Shown here piece after piece: positions 1-10,460 of a stretch of 64,000 bases of DNA. Below the pieces are notes generated by a model. The model was given only the letters and a program-made list of their open reading frames with translations, made no database searches and was not told the DNA's origin. This stretch comes from Neopestalotiopsis rosae (lineage: Eukaryota > Ascomycota > Sordariomycetes > Amphisphaeriales > Sporocadaceae), in assembly GCA_023078685.1 (NCBI GenBank), contig JALGAS010000002.1:4030001-4094000 (forward strand), in the 5' to 3' direction. Numbering within the stretch: the first letter of the stretch is position 1; the number at the start of each line of letters is the position of its first letter. A program made the position numbers and the translations under genes.

Positions 1-1459
1 TATTACGAAGTCACTGGGCAGCTTCTGGATCGCGAACCCTGTTATACTCTAGCGTAGTCATTAGTTGTCATCCGGCGGACAAACTATGAGTACGGAGCTT
101 GCCCTTAGTGCAAAGCTTTGTCAACGGCAGTTTTTCCCGTGACATGATGAATGGAGAAACATGAGAACATGGCCAAAGGGTGTGGTCACAAATAGAAATT
201 GCGGAGGGACGAATGATAGTGTGGTCCTGTCAGATTATCCATCGCAAGATAATTGTGCGGTCAACGAAAAAAGATGCAAAGAATAGCATCACATCATCGA
301 GCGTGTCTCTGCAGGGGTAAAACACGCATACACTACCTTCTGTAGCGGCGGGCACTAAAAAAAGAATCCTTTACCGGATTTTCCGCCCATTTTCTGGATT
401 GTATTGGTCCCAGAAAATGGAGACGCAGAGCTGGGGTGGTTGTGGTTTGTTGAACATTTTCTTGGTCATCCAAGTTATGATCGTGAGATGGTCATCGAGA
501 AAAGACTGTGCTTGGGTCACTACTTGATCAAGATACTATCAGACTATCAAATTTCTATATATAGCAACCCACCAGATCCAACCCCCTGTCCATTGTGTCC
601 ATCGCGGCATTTGCCGAGCGAACCGATGGCAACCTCGCTCCCAAATGCTACCCCGATCGACACATGCCCACCATAAAGATGATATGATATCATTTTTGAC
701 CCTGAAATTTTTCCGTACTCAAGTACAGAACATTTCATCGCGATTGGGTGTTTGTTCACTCCAATATGCACCAGGCCATGTTGCTCTGTTTGAGGTGCGT
801 TGTCCTGCACAAATGGGACGCTCGTCCAAGGTTGACCTTGATGACATCGCTTCCGCATTTGTCGTCAACTTCTTAAGCGATCACAACCAGCCAGGGCTAC
901 AATGCCCTCATATAGATTATCGTGGTGGGTGTTATTGTTGACCGAATTGATACCATGGTCCAGATTTAGCTATGCCCAGATGCCCCGCTCGCTGATAATC
1001 ATATCATGGTCTGGCCGTTCAGATGAGTGCTCTGGTTATCCTTGATGCCTATGCATAATGGTGCGTCTGAAGCGTACTTCAGTCGCATAATGTATAGAAT
1101 TGTCACGAACGGCCTATGTCTTGAATGCCACATGGGCGCAAGTGTAGCCGCATCATTGTCATGAAAAACGGATAGGCTGCCGGACGTTGCATCGAGTCAG
1201 ATACAGGGCGGCGACGGGGCAAATGCGGAAATGCAAAACATGTTCATCGATGTTGGATATGATGGCGGCAAAGATAGAGTCTGTCATATAAAATTCTCTC
1301 AATTCATCGTGTGCGGATCGATCAGGAGCAGTCATGATTGGTCCAGGTCTGATGTGTTGTCAGTGAAGGGTCATGGTATCATTATCTCATTGAATATTTA
1401 GACATTATGTATCATCCAGACATGTTTTCCAAATCCAATGGCCTGCCATGCGGGACAAA
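1..1459. other. intergenic, no gene seen
   Basis: Open frames here are short, mostly lack an ATG start and show no recognisable domain. The right end is the 3' flank of the dienelactone-hydrolase-like gene on the minus strand. No tRNA or repeat could be supported. Confidence 0.5.
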
Positions 1460-3240
1460 TTAATCAGACATATCCTCAACAGTCGCATTCTTGGGTCGAT
1501 GGGCAACATTGCTCGTGCGCCCTCTTCCATTGTTCTGCGCCGCAGGTTTGTTGCCATTTGCTTTTCCATTGGCCTTTCCATTCGCTTTTTGCTTTTGAGG
1601 AGGCTGGACATTCTGCTGTTGGGTATTTGCCGGCTTCTTGCCATTTGCTTTTGGTGACGGCGGGTTATTGCGCGGTGCCCCCGCGGGCTTCTTTCCATTA
1701 GCTTTCGCCGAGGGTATATCGTGCCGGGGAATCTCCTCCACGTCCGACTCATCCCCCTCTTCACCTTCGTCGTCATCATAGTCTTCTTCCTCCTCGCCCT
1801 CCTCATCCTCGTCGTCGTAATCGCCCTCTCCCTCGTCAGAGTAGTCCCAGAACTCGGGCAGCAGGTCATTGTCAGCCTCACCCTCGCCATCATCGAAGCC
1901 GCCATCAATGATGCGCTCCGCGGCCTCCTTGCCTACGACGGGCAGACGCTCCACGCCGCGCTCCTTGAGCTTGCGTGGCACCATGTTCTGGTTAAGCAGG
2001 CCAACCTGGACCAGTACGCTGGCTTGGTCCCAGTAGATATGTTCGTGGTGGAGCTTGCCGCCGCGCAGCGTCACAATGCTGATTACCATGATCTCGACGT
2101 ACTGGTTGGTCGGCGGGATTCCGGGCAGAATCCACGGCATCCCCTGCGTGTGCTCAAAGGATACGTGCAGCTCGTCCACCACACGATTTGCGCTCGCCGT
2201 CCGTGAGATGAGCGTCACTTGCAATGAGTCTGGGTTGCTCTCCATGAAAAAGTCGCCGTAGAACCGTGCCAGTTCCTCCCTGCCTACACCGCCTACCAGT
2301 GTTGGCATGAATGTGGTGTGTGGTTCGTGAGTTGTTGTGTATGTCTTCATCAGTCTGCCCTCATCTTTTGCGAAGAATTTGCCTGTAAATCTGTCAGCCC
2401 CGAGTTTTGCGCACCATAATTTGGATGTGAAGATTTTCTCTTACTCTCCATGTTCTCCTCCACCACTCCCATCACATTGGTATCCCATCGAAACGCCTTC
2501 CTCGCCGCTGCCAAACTACGATCCCACGCCAGGTCCGCCGCCACCTTGTCATAGGCATCCAGGTCCGTCTCGGCGAATCCGGGGTCGGCCTCGGGGTAGC
2601 TAAAGGCCGAGTAGGACATTTGCACCAGGTTGCCGGTGCCGATGCCGCGGTCAATCTTCTTCTTGCCGACGCGCTTGCGGCCCTGGATGCCCACCATCTG
2701 GCTCTGGCGCACGACGCCGACGCTCTCGCCCGCCAGGTGCACGAGGACCTGGACGCCGCCCGGGAACCGGCCCCGCGGGTCCGGGATCTTGGTCGGGTAG
2801 TAGGCCACCAGCAGCGCGAGCTTGAAGTCGGGGTTGTTGTCCAGGATGTGGAAGTACTCTAGACACTGGCTGGCCGCGTCGCCGTACGCCACGATGCCAA
2901 AGGTTTCGCAGGGGCCTAGCCCAGACGTCTTGTGCAGACTCGCCAGTCTCGCCCGATACTCCTTGTGGGCGCCAGGTCCCTTGGCCCCGGGAGCCATGGG
3001 CAGGAATTCTGCGTTGAAGCCCTCTGCGCGCCACTCATTGAGCGCAGTGGTCGAATCAAACTCGGGGTCGCCCGATGTGATCCAGAGGCGTGGCGGCGAC
3101 TTGGGAAAGTCGTCGGACAGGAAGCCCGGGTCATTGTGGTTGGGCCCGTTCATGTTATTGGCAATAACGGCCACATTGCGGTTTGACTCCCCCGGTTTGG
3201 GGATGGCCGCGTCCAGAATACCTGGTAGATTGATGTTCAT
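1460..3240 (-). CDS. dienelactone hydrolase-like / SnoaL-like two-domain protein
   Basis: Two exons, 3240..2445 and 2382..1460, joined across a 62-bp intron (2444..2383, donor GTAAGA, acceptor TTTACAG). The junction gives one 572-residue protein, whereas the unspliced frames stop at once. Residues about 1-265 look like the fungal dienelactone hydrolase/carboxymethylenebutenolidase-type alpha/beta hydrolase fold. Residues about 270-400 look like a SnoaL/NTF2-like domain (FYGDFF near its start, MPWILPGI in the middle). The tail is very acidic (Glu/Asp runs) and then rich in KANGKK repeats, so the end is probably disordered. The usual GxCxGG nucleophile elbow of dienelactone hydrolases is not obvious; the nearest segment reads VAYGDAASQCLEYF, so enzymatic activity is uncertain. 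The family call comes from overall pattern. The exon join is well supported; the substrate is unknown. Confidence 0.75.
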
Positions 3241-4324
3241 CTTGGCTTGTCAGAGTCTCACCCACTTCTCCCTCCTGTTGAATATCCGATTTGTGATAAT
3301 ATGTCAGATACGACTTGAGTCAGGAGCATGCAAGAAAGTCAATAAAAAATCGAATTCTCTCACATGAGATTTCAGCGAAGCTGAGCAGCCTCTTCTCCAA
3401 CCCTAGGATTATATTGGTTGGTTGACATGGTTGTAAAACAAGGACAGAGCGGGCCATGACGTCACGTCGACCTATGTCGAAGAATAATTCGCGGGGTTAT
3501 TTTTCGAGCCAACAACTCAGTTCAGTAAGTCGGTGTACACATGTGAAAAGGACATTTAAATTGTCTGATACGATTGAACAGTGTTATGAGCATTGCATTA
3601 CACAAATCAATACTATAGAGTTGATCTCTACCGTGCTCCCCGAGCTTGTGCTGCGCGAGACAGATGCTACTCTAGTTTGTGCTTGGTTGGCCAATCAGCT
3701 AGTGCGGAAATGGTCTGTGACAGGGTCTTATCGTAAACTATTAGGTTTTTCGGGAAGTGATTTGCAGCGGCAACTCGAGTATAATCGACCGATATGATGG
3801 GGTACCTTTCAAAGTGGTAGTCTTGGCAATGTTGTACAGTAGTTGCATTCAGTCTGTCTTGAGTCGTCCCCAGGAACTGCTCGGGTCGAATCGGGCATGT
3901 TTAGAGCAAGGAAAATCATGACGATGGTAGAGGTGCATGCATTTAGCAAGGGTTACGATTGTTTCAGCGTCTTTAGAGTAATCCCAGAGAGATACAGTTC
4001 GCATCTATATCAACGGATTGACGATTGGCGACAAGGATTGTTTGGAACCCTTGATCAAAGTCGATATTTCATTCTTTCCAGTGTGTTTGGCCGTAGCAGA
4101 CGCATGCCTGAGGCACGTGCTACCCACAGCGCCAACATATGGCTATGGGATCATGGTTGACAAGCATATTCATGGTACTGATCACGTAGGTAGCGATGAT
4201 GCAATGGCTCTTGGTATATCAAATAAAGATGTTCCTATGATACGAGAGCATTACTTCTGCCTCTCCACAACAAACCAAGAGCCTAAGCCAGTCCGAAACG
4301 CCATCGAATGCTAAAACAAATTGA
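3241..4324. other. intergenic, no gene seen
   Basis: This is the promoter side of the dienelactone-hydrolase-like gene and the 3' side of UFD1. The open frames of 90-115 codons have no family resemblance and overlap on both strands. Confidence 0.5.
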
Positions 4325-5569
4325 TCATGCCTTGCGCCCATCCAGTCTACGACCACCAGCATCCGGCTTCTTCTCCGCCTTTGCCTTGTCGTCTGGCTCC
4401 CCCTTTCGCTTGACGGCACCTCCCCTAAGAGTCTGACCCTGCCCTGCAAAGTGTGGCCTGTTGGCGTTCTCCTGCTCCGCCTCCTTGTCGGCATCTGTCT
4501 TCACAGGCTTGACATCATACCCGAAGAAGAGTTTGTTGGGAGGAAGGCGTAGCGGCATTGGTCCGTTCGTCCTACGAATGGGTTGCGGCGGCTGGTTTGA
4601 GGATGTGCCTGCGACTGGTGTAGATGGCTTGGGGGTTGGTGCCTTTGCGCCCTTCTTGGCATTCAGCTTGTGTCCTTCGCTGATAAAGTGTGATGAAACC
4701 GCCCTGGCACCAGCAGCTGCAGCAGTTCCGCTTGGCTTGATAGCTTCATAGTTGATGTCCTGAGCCATGGTACCCTGGCTGTGCAGCAGCCCACCGGCAG
4801 GCAATCCGCCCTTGGTGCTCCTCGGTGTGCTCGTACCACTGCCCGCGCGTCTCTCTGGTTCTACATAGCCAATAGGAGGGGCAAACTCGACGGAGACATC
4901 AGTCTCGATCATACTGACACCCATCTTCTCTGTTACCGGCTTCACCTCGAGAACGGCCATATCGTAAACCTCGTCGTTATACTTGAAGTTGAATACATCG
5001 CCTTTCGTCAGAGTGGCAAAGTTGCGAAATGCGTGTTCGAGGACGGCCTTGGGATCGCTGATATCGAGGAAGTTGACAGACTGTGGCTGCAGCTTGACCA
5101 TCTTTGCCGGCGACAGGGACGTTGTCTTTATCTGGACCATGTCGCCAACGTCGAGAACCAAAGACTGCATCATCCACTGCGGCAGGTACGCGCGACCCTC
5201 CTCAGCGATGAACTCGAGGACACCACAGTGTGTATGCTTCTCCTTGTCGCCGTTGACGAGCTCCATGGTTAATGGCCATTGCACGTGCATGCGCGAGATC
5301 TTATTCAGTGCAGATTGCGGCAAGAAGATCTTGGAGCCGTAGTTGAGGTCCGGACGCTCGGCGCCGGGTGCCATGACAATGGGGTAGCATCGATAGTATT
5401 CGTCGAAGCGCATCGCTCTGCTGGCGATGCCGGAGCGCGCCATGTTGTACATATGCTGTGGATCGTTGGGATCGTAGGCGTCGTATCCGGGACGAAACTT
5501 GGGAAAGATAAGTCAGTACGGCAGCGATGGGAGGGGGCTGTTCGAGCTTTCGCGGGCTTGACTTACCAT
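4325..5569 (-). CDS. ufd1: ubiquitin fusion degradation protein UFD1
   Basis: UFD1 is the substrate-recruiting cofactor of Cdc48/p97 with Npl4, and acts in ER-associated and ubiquitin-fusion degradation. The large exon (5497..4325) encodes the classic double-psi barrel (FDEYYRCYPI, KIFLPQSALNKISR, MVQIKTTSLSP, FRNFATLTKGDVF), followed by the disordered Cdc48/Npl4-binding tail (residues about 215-391) with a PIRRTNGPMPLRLPPNKLFF segment. The exon opens in frame with FRPGYDAYDPNDP, and the only ATG that fits lies alone in a 3-nt first exon (5569..5567), followed directly by GTAAGT and a 69-bp intron (5566..5498). The spliced protein has 391 residues, close to fungal UFD1 length. The ATG-only exon is inferred from the fit of donor, acceptor and N-terminus. 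The alternative is an internal ATG (about 5452), which would remove conserved residues. Confidence 0.95.
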
Positions 5570-6298
5570 CTTGTGTACTATTGAGCAGGGTAGGAACCCC
5601 AGGGACCTTTTATACAGTAAAAATGACAAAGAACAGTCGTCGGTCGTCGAGTTTCAAGGTGTGGGATACGTCTGCTGTAAAGTATTTGGGGTGGTGTTGG
5701 TTGTAGCAATGGGGATTCATCGAAGTGGGATGCAGCTTCGAGAGCTCAAAGAAGGCACCCAATGCTGATGACGAAACCTAAAGTGGTCGAAACTAACGCC
5801 TAATGAGGTGTCAAGATACCTGGGTAAGTACCTGCCTCACGCCGAGAAGCAGCCACGGCACTCAACCAAACTCAATTCTTGGGAAAGCGCAAATAAAGAT
5901 CAAATAATAGCATTCATTATCACGGAGGTCTCATTCTAGGTTATGCCAGTAATATATTCAAGGTGTGCCAATGATTCCACGGTCTTCTGTGTACCTAGAC
6001 GAGCCAGCCGCGATACATAGTTGCAGATGCACTGCTGTGGCGCCGTGTCACGCTGCTTGTCAGTGAGCTTAACCCACCATTAGCGGCGGAGACCGAGGCC
6101 TGTGCTGGTTTCTCTCGGTACCTGTACAGGGCATATGCAGGTCAATTACCCCACTACAGCTTTTAGAGCTTGGTAGCCCCAGACGGCGCCAAGTGCTCAT
6201 CCAGCCTTGAATTTATTCTTTTCGCATCGTCATAACAGATTTCATAACCAAACGATTGAGGCTTCGTGCCCTCTTTCTGCTTCAAGTTCGGCGGCATC
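5570..6298. promoter_or_regulatory. shared divergent promoter of UFD1 and LIN1-like gene
   Basis: This is a 730-bp gap between two divergently transcribed core genes. It holds no credible coding frame and should contain both promoters. I could not assign a specific factor site. Confidence 0.4.
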
Positions 6299-7615
6299 AT
6301 GTCGTCGAGATACAGTGCGGCGCGACCAAAGCGCGCTGGAGAGGCGTATGCAAGGGCGCACCATGGCGAAACTGGCCCAGACTCCAAAAAGGTCAAGTTT
6401 GATGTGCGCAATCCCTCTGCTCTCGCCCCAGATGCTGGCGAGGACGGCGAGGACGGGGCCGACGCCTACCTGGAGGCGGATGCAGAGGTGATTCGTGGAA
6501 GTGCTGCGACCAAGCGTGGCGCCGTCAACATTGATGGCTACGACTCCGACTCTGATCGCGAAGAGCTCGGTGTGCGGAGGACAGAGAAGAAGCCGGACAA
6601 GAATGTCGACGATGTCGATGACATGTTCGCAGACGAGGACGGAGATGAAAAGGACGATGAAGTTGACTACTCTTCCGGCAAGAAGAGCAAGGAGGTCCGC
6701 TTCCTCGACAGTGCTGACATTGACGGCCAAGATTTGAGATCCAAAGGAGGTGGCACCATCCGGCTTGATGACGAGTCTGAAGACGACGACGATGAGGAGA
6801 CAGTAGCTCTTGCCATACAGGAAGAAGACGTCGACGAAGAAGTTGGTGCTGGAGGTCTCAAGAAGCATGCGCCCAAAGTCGAGGCTTTCAATCTCAAGGC
6901 AGAGGCCGAGGAAGGTCGTTTTGACGAGGCAGGCAATTTCGTTCGCAAAGCAGCAGACAAGGATGCCCAGCACGACCGGTGGCTCGAGGGTCTCAGCAAG
7001 AAGGATATGAAGAAGGCTGCCGAAGCCCACGAGAAGCGGGAAGCCGAGTTGCGGCAAAAGAGGCGGGAGGAAGATGACATCTTGACCTCGGACTTACTCA
7101 AGCAACTCATCCTCCGACTAGAGCCCACCGAAACCGCATTGGAGGCACTTGCACGGCTCGGCAAAGGCCAAACCAAGACCAAGAAGGTCCCCAAATGGAA
7201 GCAGAAGAAGCAGAAACAAAAAGACGACGCCATGGATGTAGACGCCGAGAAACAAGTAGAAGATCCCGAGCAGACTCGTATCAAGGAAGCTATCGCCGAC
7301 ATTACCGATGCTGCCGACAGACTACTTGGTCGGGAGAGACCAGACATCTACGACAGGGAACGAGAGCTTCTCATTCGTGAATGGAGTAGGGAAACCCAAG
7401 AACGATGGGTCGAGCCCGAGCCCGCCAAGGAAGAAGCACCAGCCAACAAGATGTGGGAGTATCGGTGGATAGATGGCAGAGACGAGGCAGCCAAACAAGG
7501 TCCCTACGATGGCCCAACCATGAAGGCGTGGCAAGATGCTGGCTATTTTGGAGAGGGGGTTGAGTTCAAGGAGGTTGGAAGCGATGACTGGTCAAGAATT
7601 GTCAGCTTCGTATAA
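6299..7615 (+). CDS. LIN1/CD2BP2-like GYF-domain protein
   Basis: An intronless 438-residue protein. The C-terminus (about 383-438) is a GYF domain with the diagnostic layout WEYRW ... QGPYDGPTMKAWQDAGYF, the fold that binds proline-rich peptides. The rest is highly charged: acidic blocks near residues 45-70 and 155-175, basic helical segments around 230-300, and a probable coiled coil. This layout matches CD2BP2/Snu40/Lin1, a U5 snRNP-associated protein that leaves before tri-snRNP activation, and also linked to sister-chromatid cohesion in yeast. The start is the ATG giving MSSRYSAARPKR; the open frame extends 11 codons upstream only through a GTG. The protein is expected in the nucleus. 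Confidence 0.88.
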   Translation: MSSRYSAARPKRAGEAYARAHHGETGPDSKKVKFDVRNPSALAPDAGEDGEDGADAYLEADAEVIRGSAATKRGAVNIDGYDSDSDREELGVRRTEKKPDKNVDDVDDMFADEDGDEKDDEVDYSSGKKSKEVRFLDSADIDGQDLRSKGGGTIRLDDESEDDDDEETVALAIQEEDVDEEVGAGGLKKHAPKVEAFNLKAEAEEGRFDEAGNFVRKAADKDAQHDRWLEGLSKKDMKKAAEAHEKREAELRQKRREEDDILTSDLLKQLILRLEPTETALEALARLGKGQTKTKKVPKWKQKKQKQKDDAMDVDAEKQVEDPEQTRIKEAIADITDAADRLLGRERPDIYDRERELLIREWSRETQERWVEPEPAKEEAPANKMWEYRWIDGRDEAAKQGPYDGPTMKAWQDAGYFGEGVEFKEVGSDDWSRIVSFV

Positions 7616-8800
7616 AAGCAGACAAGTAGCATGCACCTTTGCTCATACTTAAGCGATCATGGCTGGGCTTCACGGCTCGAATCGTATCGCCACTCGCACT
7701 ATTTCATCCGTAGTGCTGGAGTCGGCTTTTGTGACTCTCTGAACCTAGATCGACAGAACTCGTTCATCACGAACAGCGAATTGAAATCCTTTCGCAATTT
7801 GTTAGCTGTAACATTACGGAGATACCTCAGCCATGCAAACCTACAACTCTACACAAGCCTTCTGCTCATCGAAATATGTATACATGTTGTGCAATTGTAC
7901 TTCAAGTGAAATGTCTTGAGAGATGTTACCTCGCTTAAATTTGAATATTTCCTCGCATACTTCTAAGAGCTCTGGTCAAATTGCTTGAATCAGCCAGTCT
8001 AGCGTGTCATCTCTGCTCCCTGCCCTTCGTTCAAAAAGCTATTCATTGGGGGGAAAATCGGAGAGTTGACGAAGACAAGCATAGCAACCATGTTGCCCGT
8101 CGTATCCGTGATAGCGAGTGCGACTTATCCGAAGAAGTCGCTTAGCTTGTCAAGCAAGCATCTCGAGGTCATGGTATCTGCATTGATCTTGCTTATGATC
8201 ATCTACTAGCCTCCACCATCGCAACCCGCCCGCTCCTTGCGTCCCCGGCCCTGACGTTGATTATTACCAGTCCACTGGCATTCACTACAGCCAGTTTTTA
8301 TCGCGGTAAGTCAAACAATACTAAATCTACTGAACACGAACCACCATGTCACAGGATGACCGTAACATACAAGCCCACAAACTCTATACATGCGACCAGT
8401 TGAGACAGGTCTTTGTGTACTTCAAGTCCATCGTCAATCTTCCGCATCAACTCATAATCGTGTTTGACTCGGTATTGTCAGTCGTATAATGTAGTCAACC
8501 ACAGAGATTAAGAGTCGGGTTGGTCTGCAGTTGTGCATCAAACCCATGGTGTTTGATTCCATTTGCCGTTTATCCGCCGGACGAAACTCTGGGATGGGCC
8601 GGAACCATTGAAAACATGGATCGCACCCACGGTCATAGATTACTCTTGATAGCACCATGGATGCTGTCCATGATATTTACCCCACCGCGATTCTCTCCGT
8701 GAATAGTTTCTTTGTAATGGGTCTCTATTTACTACAAATTTCTCCACCATAGTTATCTCCATCATAAGTCTTCGTTTTATCGTCTCTTCATATGCATTGT
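7616..8800. other. intergenic, no gene seen
   Basis: This is the 3' flank of the LIN1-like gene, with no open frame that has a start, length and composition typical of the neighbouring genes. It merges on the right into the T-rich repeat array. Confidence 0.45.
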
Positions 8801-10260
8801 ATCACATCCTGGTTGACTTCATTCTGATTCTCTCAAACCTTGTTATTTTCCCATGGTCCCCTGGTAAGTGTCTTACTCATGTAGGTCCTCCTTTCTTTGA
8901 TTATCTCCGTAGGCGTTCTTCTGATCTAGTTCTCCTGATAATTGTTACGTCAGCAGGAGTTTCCTCGACTATTGTTCACTTTATAGGCATTCTTCCGATC
9001 AAGGTTCAGATCATCACGATTTTCTTCGTAGACGATGTCTTGGTCAAGGTCATCTCCGTAGTTGTTTCACCGATGTAGATTTTCTCCAGTCTAATATTGT
9101 CATTAAGAGTTCTCTCGATTCTGGTGATATAGATCTTGAGTATCTTCTGATATTTATCTCTTTGACAGTTCACAACGTAGACGTTCTTCTGATCATGGCT
9201 CTCTCTATAGACGTTGGTTGAATTAAGATATCTCCATAAGAGTTCTCCTGATATAGACCCTTTTCATTATGATTCTCTTTGTGAAAGGTTCTCTCAATCA
9301 TTATCATATCCATGCTGAGTCACTCTTTGTTGTGATTTTCTTGATAATTTATCACGTAGGCGTTTACCCAACCTAGACTGCCACATCACGAGTGTTCGTA
9401 TGAACTCCCTCGATCACAATATCTTTGTGTGAGGCCCCAGCAGGGTCTAGAGGTCACTGGTACACTGGGAACGTACAAGAAAACGAAGTGAAGTCAAATG
9501 AGTGAATATGTCTAGCTGCAAGGCCACACAGTAGGAGTGAGCAGGGCAAATCTGATCAATCTACTGATGGCAAAGGGTGCGAGCTAAAGTGGATGAGAGG
9601 GAGAAAAGGGCGGAAATGCCGTGCTGGCTGGAGGTGCTAGTACTACCTTGGTGTTGGTACTAGCACATGACACTTTGTGATGTTCTCTCGATCATGGTTA
9701 TCTGTACCATGATTCTCTGTGCAGATGGTTCTTTTGTTATGATTTTCTGCTTCATAGTATACTATTACCACGTAGGCGTTTATCCGATCCAGGCTCCCCC
9801 ATTGTAATTCTCTTTGTCAGAGTTCTCTCGATTCTGGTCATATCGATTCTCAGTCATTATTATGGTGTCTTTCTTCACTATTAACTACGTAGCTGTCTAT
9901 CTCATACAGGCTGTCTTACTAGGGGTCTTCAGAGGCGTCCTCCTAACTACGATTATACTTGTGGATTGTCTCTCGATCATGGTTACCTGTGCCATGAAAC
10001 CCCGTGCAATCGGTTCTGTTGTTCCGATTTTCTTGTTCATGGTTCACGTAGGCGTTTATCCGATCTAGGTTCCCTATCTTGATGCCATTTGTACGGTTCT
10101 CTCGATTACGGTCTTCATTGTAGAGATTCTCTCCATTATGGTTGTGCTCATAGTTTTCTCTTCACATTTTACACTCATAATTCACGAAAAACCATGTAGA
10201 CACATATGCAGTTGGGTTTTCTTTCTCTATTATGGTGCTCCATGATTCTCTCGAGAGCAG
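8800..10260. repeat. T-rich array of degenerate repeats
   Basis: The plus strand repeats a loose unit with the core CGTAGGCGTTTATCCGATC followed by AGGTTC/AGGCTC, then GTTCTCTCGATCATGGTTA-like and GATTTTCTT-like segments. The best copies of the core are at 9353, 9769 and 10045. A weaker one is at about 9886, and decayed ones at about 8907, 8978 and 9171. Spacings of 416 and 276 bp fit multiples of about 138 bp. A purine-rich segment (about 9425-9680) interrupts the array. No open frame runs through it. It may be a decayed minisatellite or a mutated tandem element. Confidence 0.6.
9634..9666. repeat. perfect 10-bp inverted repeat (hairpin)
   Basis: The arms GTGCTAGTAC (9634-9643) and GTACTAGCAC (9657-9666) are exact reverse complements around a 13-nt spacer. 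It sits in the purine-rich segment that breaks the T-rich array, near its right boundary. It could be a relic of a small inverted-repeat element, or chance. Confidence 0.5.
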
Positions 10261-10460
10261 TGATGAGGCTTTTCTGCCTCGACTTTTCCTCTATAAACTC
10301 TATGGGCAAAAAGCCCGGGGAAACAAAAAGCAGAAAAACAAAAAAACAACGCACGATCCTCATCCCGGTCAAATGACCGGGGCATCGTGTGAGCAATTGC
10401 TCAACACGGAACACAGAAAAGCAAAAGCAAAACCAAACGACACAAACAAACACCCCAAAA

